Below are positions 1 to 6,456 of a stretch of DNA of 9,489 nucleotides, one piece after another. The stretch lies in contig DHHV01000045.1 of assembly GCA_002403455.1 (NCBI GenBank), positions 14,126 through 23,614 on the forward strand. The letters are read 5' to 3'. The position numbers were made by a program, and so were the translations under genes. Positions within the stretch are counted from its first letter, which is position 1. Every line of letters begins with the position of its first letter. A model generated the notes under the pieces. That model was not told the DNA's origin, did not search any database, and saw only the letters and a program-made list of their open reading frames with translations. Source of the DNA: Hyphomonadaceae bacterium UBA4763. GTDB lineage: Bacteria > Pseudomonadota > Alphaproteobacteria > Caulobacterales > Aquidulcibacteraceae.

Positions 1-74
1 ATGCCCGACATGCCGATGCCGCCAATGCCGACGAAATGCGCCGGGCCAATGTCGAAGGGAATAGGGCGGCGCAT
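1..74 (-). CDS. murC: UDP-N-acetylmuramate--L-alanine ligase (MurC), N-terminal fragment
   Basis: MurC adds L-alanine to UDP-N-acetylmuramic acid, the first amino acid of the peptidoglycan stem peptide, in the cytoplasm. Only the first 24 codons are here; the gene runs off the left edge. The reverse strand from the ATG at 74-72 reads MRRPIPFDIG followed by PAHFVGIGGIGMSG. This matches the characteristic MurC start, in which a short 'PFDIGPxHFVGIGGIGMSG' segment forms the first strand and the glycine-rich loop of the Rossmann-like UDP-binding domain 1. A purine-rich ribosome binding site (AAGGAT, reverse complement of 81-86) lies 6-7 bases upstream of the ATG and supports this start. murC usually sits in the division/cell-wall (dcw) cluster after murG; here the gene upstream on the same strand is a tRNA instead. 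The call rests on a short but very distinctive segment. Confidence 0.9.
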   Translation of the reverse strand, partial: MRRPIPFDIGPAHFVGIGGIGMSG

Positions 75-96
75 CAGCAGATCCTTCGGTAACAAA

Positions 97-171
97 TGGT
101 GGGCGGTGAGAGGATCGAACTCCCGACCAACGGTGTGTAAAACCGCCGCTCTACCTCTGAGCTAACCGCCC
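97..171 (-). tRNA. tRNA-Val (anticodon UAC)
   Basis: The reverse strand folds into a complete cloverleaf. The acceptor arm GGGCGGT pairs with ACCGCCC, the D arm has GCTC/GAGC, and the anticodon stem GCGGT/ACCGT closes a TTTACAC loop. The T arm GGGAG/CTCTC closes a TTCGATC loop. The discriminator base is A (position 100) and the CCA end is encoded (97-99). The anticodon is UAC (genomic 137-139), which reads valine GUA/GUG codons. The short variable loop marks a class I tRNA. Its 3' end lies 22 bases upstream of the murC start on the same strand with no terminator between, so the two may share a transcript. Confidence 0.96.
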
Positions 172-177
172 GCATGG

Positions 178-206
178 CGTGAAAGAAGGGGGCGCTAGCA
201 TGTCAA
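178..206 (-). promoter_or_regulatory. candidate promoter for tRNA-Val (and possibly murC)
   Basis: On the reverse strand a perfect TTGACA (-35 consensus; genomic 201-206) lies so that a 17-base spacer puts the -10 region at 178-183 (TTCACG, a poor -10 match). This would start transcription at or a few bases before the tRNA 5' end at 171. The -35 hexamer and the geometry support the call; the weak -10 is the reason for caution. Confidence 0.35.
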
Positions 207-331
207 ATGCCGGCTCGCAATGGCGAAAGGCGCCCCGAAAAGCCCGGCAAATGGCGCTTTAGGCCTTTATCTGCAGGAGAAATTGGCCTCTAACCAGAAC
301 CGAAACCAAGTCAAGCGGGGAGACGACCGTT

Positions 332-1582
332 ATGCAGCGCGCCTTGTTCATAGCGTTGATCATTGCGATGATCGCCGGCATCGTGGTCGGCGCGATCATC
401 CATGGCTCGGTCAGCACAGCGATGGCGGCCGAAATTGCCGGCTATATCAAGATCGGGTCTGACATCTTCTTGCGAATGATCAAAATGATCATCGCGCCGT
501 TGATCCTGACGACCTTGAGCGCCGGCATCGCCCATGTCGGCGGCGGCGCAGCCTTGGGCCGGATCGGCGCGCGCACCATGGCCTGGTTCATCACCGCCTC
601 ATTCGTCTCGTTGGCGCTGGGTCTGTTGATTGCGACCCTATTGGCGCCCGGCGCGGGCTTTGATCCAACGGGTCTTGTCGATGAGGCGCCGAAGCTGGCG
701 ACGGCCGCCTTCTCGTTGCGCGAGTTTTTGTCGCACGTTTTCCCTACCTCGTTCATCGAGGCGATGGCCAAGAACGAAGTCCTGCAGATCGTTGTGTTTT
801 CGCTGTTTCTCGGCACAGCGTTGCAAGCGATGGGGCCGAAGGCCAAACTCGTCACTGAATTGCTCGAGCAAGGCGGCCACGTCATGCTCAAGATCACCGG
901 CTATGTGATGACGTTTGCGCCGGTCGCAGTGTTTGCCGCGCTGGCGGCTGTTGTAGCGACGCAAGGGCTGGGCGTTCTCGTTGACTACGGCCGGCTGGTC
1001 GGCAGTTTTTATATCGGTCTCCTCATCTTGTGGGCGTTGCTTGTGGGCGCCGGGTTCGTGGTGTTGGGCCCCTCGGTCGGCAAGCTGATCGGCTCGCTGC
1101 GCGATCCGCTGGTGCTGGCCTTTGCGACCGCAAGTTCCGAAGCGGCCTACCCCCGCGTCCTCGCCAAGGTCGAAGAATATGGCGTCGCCAATCGCGTCGC
1201 CAGCTTTGTGCTGCCGCTTGGTTATTCGTTCAATCTCGACGGCTCCATGATGTATTGCACCTTTGCGGCAATGTTTATCGCTCAAGCGCTGGGCGTGGAG
1301 ATCACCTTAACCGAGCAAATCCTGATGCTGCTCTTGCTGATGGTGACCTCGAAAGGCATTGCCGGTGTGCCGCGCGCTTCGCTGGTCGTCATCGCGGCGA
1401 CCTTGCCGATTTTTGGCATGCCCGCGGAGGCGATCGGTCTTGTGCTGGCGGTCGACGCTTTCATGGATATGGGCCGCTCGGCGACCAATGTGATCGGCAA
1501 TTCCATCGCCTGCGCGGTCGTCGCCAAATGGGAGGGATTGCTGCGACGGCCGGGGATCGACGCCGTTGCGGCGCCGGCGTGA
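332..1582 (+). CDS. dicarboxylate/amino acid:cation symporter (DAACS family, GltP/DctA-like)
   Basis: A 416-residue inner-membrane transporter of the family that takes up aspartate/glutamate or C4-dicarboxylates with coupled cations. The ATG has a GGGGAG ribosome binding site at 317-322. The conserved pieces appear in family order: early hydrophobic helices with FLRMIKMIIAPLI (46-58); the serine-rich hairpin-1 tip ATASSEAAYP (265-274); NLDGS (301-305), the counterpart of NMDGT; VTSKGIAGVP (338-347) of hairpin 2; and DAFMDMGRSATNVIGN (375-390) of the last helix. Arg382 matches the arginine that binds the substrate side-chain carboxylate in GltPh (R397), so an acidic substrate is likely. Asn390 occupies the place of GltPh Asp405, a sodium ligand. 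Proton-coupled relatives commonly have Asn there, so proton coupling is plausible but inferred. Exact substrate is unknown. No clear terminator follows. Confidence 0.92.
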   Translation: MQRALFIALIIAMIAGIVVGAIIHGSVSTAMAAEIAGYIKIGSDIFLRMIKMIIAPLILTTLSAGIAHVGGGAALGRIGARTMAWFITASFVSLALGLLIATLLAPGAGFDPTGLVDEAPKLATAAFSLREFLSHVFPTSFIEAMAKNEVLQIVVFSLFLGTALQAMGPKAKLVTELLEQGGHVMLKITGYVMTFAPVAVFAALAAVVATQGLGVLVDYGRLVGSFYIGLLILWALLVGAGFVVLGPSVGKLIGSLRDPLVLAFATASSEAAYPRVLAKVEEYGVANRVASFVLPLGYSFNLDGSMMYCTFAAMFIAQALGVEITLTEQILMLLLLMVTSKGIAGVPRASLVVIAATLPIFGMPAEAIGLVLAVDAFMDMGRSATNVIGNSIACAVVAKWEGLLRRPGIDAVAAPA

Positions 1583-1690
1583 TTAATCGCCTGCCAAAAA
1601 AAGCGGGCTTCGACCTTGCCAGATGGTGCGCCGCAATTGCTTTTCGCGTAAACGGGTCCAGTTCTTTCGATGAAATCCTTGGAGATGATC

Positions 1691-2329
1691 ATGCTGACGC
1701 AAAAACAAATTTTCGCTGGATTGTTGGGTGCGCTGGCGTTGGCCGCGTGTTCGCAAGGCGCGCCGCCTGCATCGGAGACGTCTGCGGCCGCGCCTGCCGC
1801 GACCACAGAGGCCACAGCGTCGGACGCGCCGGCGCCTGAAGCGCCTGCGGTGGCGGAAGCTCCCGCCGCTCCAGCCGAGACGCCGGCTGTCGACCCCGCC
1901 GCTGCGGCAAGTGCTGAGCCGGCTGCGACGACGACCCCGACGACGGAGGCCGGCCCTGCGCCGACCACAGCAGCCGCAGGCGCGATCCCCCTCGAAATCT
2001 CATTCAACGGCCAAGCCATGACAGGCGATCCCGAAGCCGGTCGCGCGGTGTTCCGCCAATGCCAAGCCTGCCACGTGCTTGAAGCGGGCGTTAACCGCGT
2101 CGGTCCATCCTTGGCCGGTTTGATCGGGCGCACCGCCGGAACCGTCGAAGGCTTCCGCTATTCGGCCGCCAATAAGGGCTCTGGCATCATATGGACCGAG
2201 CAAGCCTTGTTCGATTACCTCGAAAATCCGCGCGCCAAAATCCCCGGCACGATCATGGCTTTTGCAGGCCTGCGCAAGCCCGAAGATCGCGCCAATGTGG
2301 TCGCCTATATCAAGTCAAGCGGCCAGTAA
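1691..2329 (+). CDS. lipid-anchored class I cytochrome c (cytochrome c2/c552-like)
   Basis: Predicted electron carrier in the periplasm, tethered to a membrane. I place the start at the ATG at 1691 (212 residues) because GGAG at 1681-1684 is spaced six bases before it; in-frame ATGs at 1670 and 1685 fit less well. Residues 1-20 are a lipoprotein signal ending in LAAC, with Cys20 as the lipidated residue. Residues 21 to about 100 are an Ala/Pro/Thr/Glu linker of low complexity, which looks like a flexible tether. The cytochrome domain covers about 110-212. It has the heme-attachment motif CQACH (124-128, His128 as axial ligand), a GPSLAGLIGR segment, and GTIMAFAGL with Met189 as the expected second ligand. 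This order matches mono-heme class I cytochromes such as CycM-type membrane-anchored carriers, but with a lipid anchor rather than a helix. It lies 108 bases after the symporter, so a shared transcript is possible. The partner oxidase or reductase is not visible. Confidence 0.93.
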   Translation: MLTQKQIFAGLLGALALAACSQGAPPASETSAAAPAATTEATASDAPAPEAPAVAEAPAAPAETPAVDPAAAASAEPAATTTPTTEAGPAPTTAAAGAIPLEISFNGQAMTGDPEAGRAVFRQCQACHVLEAGVNRVGPSLAGLIGRTAGTVEGFRYSAANKGSGIIWTEQALFDYLENPRAKIPGTIMAFAGLRKPEDRANVVAYIKSSGQ

Positions 2330-2356
2330 GCTTCGACTCGTCCCGAGAGCATTTTG

Positions 2357-2391
2357 AACGCCTCGGCGCTTCGCCGAGGCGTTTTCGTTTT
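2357..2391 (+). terminator. Rho-independent terminator after the cytochrome c gene
   Basis: AACGCCTCGGCG (2357-2368) pairs perfectly with CGCCGAGGCGTT (2372-2383) around a three-base loop, followed by TTCGTTTT. It begins 27 bases after the cytochrome stop codon, so it closes that transcript. Confidence 0.88.
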
Positions 2392-2453
2392 AGGCCAATA
2401 ACGGCGCCGACGCGCCAGCCTCGGCACTGTGACTATTGAGCCACACCGCCGAG

Positions 2454-2479
2454 TTGTTTCTAGCTCGTGGTCGAAACAA
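2454..2479. repeat. inverted repeat, 7-base arms, 12-base spacer
   Basis: TTGTTTC (2454-2460) and GAAACAA (2473-2479) are exact reverse complements. The geometry could be an operator for a dimeric regulator or a small RNA hairpin; nothing in the sequence decides which. Confidence 0.55.
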
Positions 2480-2491
2480 TTTCATTGGTTC

Positions 2492-2520
2492 CATGCATGA
2501 ATGCATGACTTTGCAGTCAT
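2492..2520. repeat. two overlapping palindromes
   Basis: CATGCAT (2492-2498) and ATGCATG (2501-2507) form a near-continuous palindrome with two central bases. Overlapping it, ATGACT (2505-2510) and AGTCAT (2515-2520) form a second one around TTGC. The two share ATG (2505-2507), so they cannot both form hairpins at once. They could be mutually exclusive RNA structures or adjacent protein-binding sites. Confidence 0.55.
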
Positions 2521-2551
2521 ATGTTCTAGCTATGGATAGAGAGATAAAGCT

Positions 2552-2568
2552 AAAATAGCACCTATTTT
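2552..2568. repeat. inverted repeat, 7-base arms, 3-base loop
   Basis: AAAATAG (2552-2558) and CTATTTT (2562-2568) are exact reverse complements around CAC. The arms are AT-rich, so this is more like a binding site than a stable hairpin. Confidence 0.5.
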
Positions 2569-2577
2569 CAATGGGTT

Positions 2578-2597
2578 GCTGCCGATTACACGGCAGC
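2578..2597. repeat. GC-rich inverted repeat, 7-base arms, 6-base loop
   Basis: GCTGCCG (2578-2584) and CGGCAGC (2591-2597) are exact reverse complements around ATTACA. This is the most stable hairpin of the group if transcribed. It has no T tract after it, so it is not a standard terminator. Confidence 0.55.
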
Positions 2598-2746
2598 TTG
2601 CGTCATTCGTAACCGATTGTTCTCCTTCAGATTTTTCATAATTCCGACATGTGAGTTTCAACGAGCCGTCATCAAACCGCTCTACCGCCGCCTCCCGGAC
2701 GTGATGCGCAACGCATGACGAAGCGTTTGAGAGTGGAGAACATCAG

Positions 2747-5700
2747 GTGAGACATTCGACCTTCCGGTCGGCCTTGCGGGCCGGCCTCATGCTGTTTTCG
2801 GGCTTGGTCCCGATGACCACCGCGATGACGATCGCAACGCCAGCGCTCGCGCAGTCGACGACCTCGGCGATGACGGGCGTGATCACCGACTTCGTCGGCA
2901 ATCCGGTCAGCGGCGCTGACGTGCGCATCATTCACGTGCCGACCGGCACGGTCTCGCGCGACCGCACCAACAACCAAGGCCGCTTCACCGCAGACAATTT
3001 GCGGCCGGGCGGCCCCTATAAAGTGACCGTCACCGCCACTGATTATGCGCCGCGCGAAGAAGAGAACATCTTCATCGCTTTGGGTCGTCCGTTCGAAATA
3101 AGCTTGAGCCTGCAACCGGTCGGAACCCGGGTTGAATCGACCATCACGGTGTCGGGCGATCGCTTGCAGACGATCGAGACTGGCACGGTGTCGACCTTCT
3201 CGGCCCAGCAAATCGAAGACGCCGCGACCCAAGAGCGTCGCTTGCAAGAGATCGCCCGCCTCGATCCAAAAGCGTTCGTCGATCTTGGTGATGATCTGGA
3301 AGATCAGGGTATTTCGCTGCTCGGCTTCAACACGCGCTTCAACAATGTCGTCGTCGACGGCATCAGCTTGGTCGACAGCTTCGGAACGACTTTCTCCGGC
3401 TTGGCGACCTCGGGCTCGCCGATTTCGTTGGACGCGATCGAAAGCTTCTCCGTGGAGACCGCGCCATTCGACGTGCAGAACTCGAACTTCACCGGCGGTC
3501 AGATCAACATCGTCACCCGCTCCGGGACCAATGAGTTGGACGTGCGCGCCTTCTACAGCCGCGCTGGCGGGACGATTTTGTCGGGCGACCGGGCGGGGCC
3601 GGAAGACTTCAACCGCCGCGATGCGTCCGACCGCTGGGCGATCACGATTTCAGGTCCGATCATCAAGGACAAATTGTTCTTCCTGGTCAATTACGAAGAA
3701 AACCGCCAATTTGACGGCATCAATGAATGCCCCATCGGCTTTGGCTGCGGCAATGAAGAGGACGCCGTACCGCTCGCATTGTTCGACCAGGTGCGCCAAG
3801 CCTCGATCGACACGTTCGATTTTGATCCCGGCGATTTCGCCGATTTCAACAGCCTGCCGAATTTTGAGCGGAAAATTCTCGGCCGTCTTGATTGGAACAT
3901 CACCAATGATCACCGCGCGTCGTTGACCTTCCAACGGACGATCTCGCGGGCGTTTGGCCAAGGCGATGCGGACGCCAACGGCGCCAATGGCCTCGCGGCC
4001 CCGTCGACCTTTTCGGACAACGAAAGCTCGATCCCGCAAAGCTATTCGTTCCAATTGTTCTCCAATTGGACGGATCGGTTGTCGACTGAATTCCGATTCA
4101 ATTTCCAAGAGCAGACGCAAGCGACCATCCCTGTCGCCGGCTTTGAGATTGGTCAGATCCTGATCAACGGCCTAAACGGCGCCAATAATCCGGCGACCGG
4201 CTCGCCGTTCATCGCCACGATCGAATTGGGGTCGGAAAACAACGTCCAAAACAACATTTTGGACCTGGAGCGCTTCCAGTACAAATTCCGCGCCCAATAT
4301 GAAGTGGGCCGCCACCGCTTCTCGGCTGGGTACGAGCGCGACACCCGTAATGTGTTCGAGATCCTGCTCGACGGCTCGGAAGGCATATTCACCTTCAACG
4401 ATCCGGACGCGGGCGGTCCGCTGACCGGCCTTGACGCCTTCATCGCGGGCGGGCCTGCAAATGTCGTGTTCAACACCTCGGTCACCGGGGTCGCCGCCGA
4501 CACCGCCGCCAATTTCAACCTGACGCAGAATTCGTTCTACGTCCAAGACGAGATCAACATCACCGACCGTTTGTCGGTGTTGATCGGTCTGCGCTATGAG
4601 CGCTTTGGCATCAGCGAAACCCCGCCGCTCAACGAGGCCTTCGCGCTGCGCAATGGGTTCCCGAATACCGCAACGCTCGACAATCTGGACGTGTTCGCGC
4701 CGCGCTTTGGATTCAATTATCGCGCCACCGATTGGCTGACGGTGCGCGGCGGCGGCGGCATTTTTGCCGGCGGTTTCCCGCTGTCCTTCGTCTCGCAGAC
4801 CTTTGACGAGAATGGCGTGACGACGCGCTCTGCAACGGTGAACGGCCTTACCGGCGTCAATCCGTTCGACACCCCGCCGCAAATCGTCACGGCGCTGGAA
4901 GGCGCGCTCGCCAATCCGGCGACGGAAGGCAATGTCACCGCGCTCGACCCCGATTTCGAGATCCCGTCATTGTGGCGGGTCAATGTCGCGGTCGATACGC
5001 GCTTTGACATCCCCTTCATCGGCAAGGGCTTTAACGCGACGTTCGAGTTCATCGGCTCGTTCACGCGCAATGCGCTGCAATTCCAAGATTTGCGCCTGGT
5101 CGAATTGGCGCAAAGCCTGCCGACCGGCGATCCGCGCTTCACGCTGCCGCCGCAAAGCGTTGATCCCCGGACCTTCGGACCGGCGATCCCGGCTGGCAAT
5201 CCGGCCTTCAATCCGGTCACCGGCGCTGGCTTCGGCGCCAATGGCGACCCGCCCGGCGATTTCCTCGTCACCAATACCGGCTTGGGCCGCTCGATCGTCG
5301 GCTCGTTCTCGATCGACAAGACCTGGGATTTCACTGGCTGGGGCGAGTTGGCGGGCCGGATCGGCTATGCGTTCACCGATAACGAAGACGTCTCGCCAGC
5401 CAATGACACCGACGACACCCGCGACGTGTTCGAGACGGGCGCCTTCGTCAACATCAATGATCCGGGCCTCGGCGACCAGAATATTCAATCGGGCCGCAAC
5501 CGCTTCATCTATGATTTCTCCTTCACCCGCCGCTGGGGCAAAGGCTGGAATACGCGGATCGGCATTTTCGGCGAATTCCGGTCAGGCCGCGCCACCTCCT
5601 TCACCTTTAACGACCCGGTCACCATTCCAGGCGAATCGGGCTCGGCGGCGGTGCAGGCGGCGTTCCAAGCCTTGGGCGTCCCAGATGGCTTGCAGCGCAT

Positions 5701-6247
5701 CCAGCCAGGTCTCAGCACCACGGCGCGCGATCGCCTGAACTTCTTTCTGCCAAGCAATATTGACCCGACCAATCCAAACGGCACCACCGATCCGTTTGTG
5801 CGGTTCATTCCGACGGTCATTGACCCGCCGGGCGCCGTCAACGCGCAGGTCAATGCGACAGTTGCGCAGAACGCGCAGAACCTGCTCGACATCGTCAACT
5901 TCTTCAATTTGCAGGAGTTCCAAGGCGGGTTCATTCCGCGCAACGCATTGCGCGCCGAGCCATCGAACATTATCGACCTCAGCTTCCGGCAAGACATCCC
6001 GGTCAAATTTGGCCGCTTGTCGCTGACGGCGGATATTCGGAACCTGCTTAATTTGATCGACCGCAATCGCAGCATGATCGCCCGGTTTGATATCCGCGAG
6101 GAGATTGCCGACGGCTTCTTCGACCCGGCGACGAACCAGTTCGTTATCACCGCCGTCGATACGCTGGAAAGCTTGATCATCGAGCGCGATGACCTCACCT
6201 TCGGCTCTGTATGGAGCGCGCGTTTGGGCATTCGCTATAATTTCTGA
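2747..6247 (+). CDS. Oar-like TonB-dependent receptor with N-terminal carboxypeptidase-regulatory domain
   Basis: A 1166-residue outer-membrane receptor that should import (or, as with Myxococcus Oar, possibly help export) a large substrate using energy from TonB. It starts at GTG 2747, seven bases after GGAGA; no in-frame ATG is better placed. Residues 1-35 are a signal peptide ending in ATPALA, cut before Gln36. Residues 41 to about 123 (GVITDFVGNPVSGADVRI onward) form a carboxypeptidase-regulatory-like beta-sandwich. Residues about 130-265 are the plug, including VVVDGISLVD and GGQINIVTRSGTNE. The rest is a long beta-barrel with alternating aromatic strands, ending in LGIRYNF with the terminal Phe typical of barrel insertion by BAM. 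Length fits Oar-type receptors. It stands alone: no tonB, exbB or substrate-processing enzyme is near, so the ligand is unknown. A strong terminator follows. Confidence 0.93.
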   Translation: MRHSTFRSALRAGLMLFSGLVPMTTAMTIATPALAQSTTSAMTGVITDFVGNPVSGADVRIIHVPTGTVSRDRTNNQGRFTADNLRPGGPYKVTVTATDYAPREEENIFIALGRPFEISLSLQPVGTRVESTITVSGDRLQTIETGTVSTFSAQQIEDAATQERRLQEIARLDPKAFVDLGDDLEDQGISLLGFNTRFNNVVVDGISLVDSFGTTFSGLATSGSPISLDAIESFSVETAPFDVQNSNFTGGQINIVTRSGTNELDVRAFYSRAGGTILSGDRAGPEDFNRRDASDRWAITISGPIIKDKLFFLVNYEENRQFDGINECPIGFGCGNEEDAVPLALFDQVRQASIDTFDFDPGDFADFNSLPNFERKILGRLDWNITNDHRASLTFQRTISRAFGQGDADANGANGLAAPSTFSDNESSIPQSYSFQLFSNWTDRLSTEFRFNFQEQTQATIPVAGFEIGQILINGLNGANNPATGSPFIATIELGSENNVQNNILDLERFQYKFRAQYEVGRHRFSAGYERDTRNVFEILLDGSEGIFTFNDPDAGGPLTGLDAFIAGGPANVVFNTSVTGVAADTAANFNLTQNSFYVQDEINITDRLSVLIGLRYERFGISETPPLNEAFALRNGFPNTATLDNLDVFAPRFGFNYRATDWLTVRGGGGIFAGGFPLSFVSQTFDENGVTTRSATVNGLTGVNPFDTPPQIVTALEGALANPATEGNVTALDPDFEIPSLWRVNVAVDTRFDIPFIGKGFNATFEFIGSFTRNALQFQDLRLVELAQSLPTGDPRFTLPPQSVDPRTFGPAIPAGNPAFNPVTGAGFGANGDPPGDFLVTNTGLGRSIVGSFSIDKTWDFTGWGELAGRIGYAFTDNEDVSPANDTDDTRDVFETGAFVNINDPGLGDQNIQSGRNRFIYDFSFTRRWGKGWNTRIGIFGEFRSGRATSFTFNDPVTIPGESGSAAVQAAFQALGVPDGLQRIQPGLSTTARDRLNFFLPSNIDPTNPNGTTDPFVRFIPTVIDPPGAVNAQVNATVAQNAQNLLDIVNFFNLQEFQGGFIPRNALRAEPSNIIDLSFRQDIPVKFGRLSLTADIRNLLNLIDRNRSMIARFDIREEIADGFFDPATNQFVITAVDTLESLIIERDDLTFGSVWSARLGIRYNF

Positions 6248-6276
6248 TCGGCGCGCAGATCAGATCATCAACACGC

Positions 6277-6306
6277 AACGGCCGGGGAGCAATCCCCGGC
6301 CGTTTT
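6277..6306 (+). terminator. Rho-independent terminator after the TonB-dependent receptor
   Basis: AACGGCCGGGGA (6277-6288) pairs perfectly with TCCCCGGCCGTT (6293-6304) around a GCAA tetraloop and runs into TT. The T tract is short (four T in all, two within the stem), but the 12-pair GC-rich stem placed 29 bases after the stop codon makes the call secure. Confidence 0.85.
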
Positions 6307-6456
6307 GCGAGGGGAGGGGCCCACCTCGCGCGAGCGTGAAAAACATGAACAAGAACGGCCCTTGAGCCCGCAAAAGACGCGCTTACCTTTGTCAAACACA
6401 AGCAACGGCTGTGTTCCCTAACCGGCCGTTATCCTTTGCCGCCGTGGAGCGTTCGC

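Larger units (their letters stand above)
2392..2746. other. intergenic leader region upstream of the TonB-dependent receptor
   Basis: No convincing protein gene lies in these 355 bases. The first part is visibly richer in A and T than the flanking genes and holds several short inverted repeats, listed separately. A TAAAAT at 2551-2556 and a CATAAT at 2637-2642 resemble -10 boxes, but neither has a convincing -35 at the right distance, so I do not call a promoter. The last 30 bases carry the ribosome binding site GGAGA (2735-2739) of the receptor and a tiny 11-codon reading frame that ends on its start. The receptor promoter must lie somewhere here, because a strong terminator closes the gene upstream. 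Confidence 0.7.

Noticed and set aside
97..331. tRNA-Val as the attachment site of an integrated element
   Set aside because: No integrase and no repeated copy of the tRNA 3' end is visible, and the sequence past the 3' end is intact murC.
220..462. Open frame of 80 codons before and overlapping the symporter start
   Set aside because: It runs into the symporter in another frame, is rich in Arg/Asp/His in the way out-of-frame GC-rich DNA reads, and has no family resemblance.
638..1285. Long reverse-strand frame opposite the symporter
   Set aside because: The plus strand carries a clear transporter with conserved motifs; the reverse frame is a composition shadow with no recognisable domain or signal.
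1588..1608. Possible terminator after the symporter (GCCTGC and GCGGGC around an A-rich loop)
   Set aside because: The stem has only six pairs, one of them G-U, and there is no T tract after it on the plus strand.
1030..1839. Long plus-strand frame bridging the symporter and the cytochrome gene
   Set aside because: It overlaps both real genes out of frame and reads as Arg/Gly/Cys-rich noise.
1282..2133. 283-codon reverse-strand frame opposite the symporter end and cytochrome linker
   Set aside because: Its Ala/Gly/Ser-rich middle is just the complement of the Ala/Pro/Thr linker codons; both plus-strand genes are firmly supported.
2637..2642. CATAAT as the -10 box of the receptor promoter
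   Set aside because: No acceptable -35 hexamer lies 16-18 bases upstream, so the promoter cannot be assigned from sequence alone.
4172..4882. Several reverse-strand frames of 200-240 codons opposite the TonB-dependent receptor
   Set aside because: They are antisense shadows of a single receptor frame whose barrel pattern is continuous through the region.
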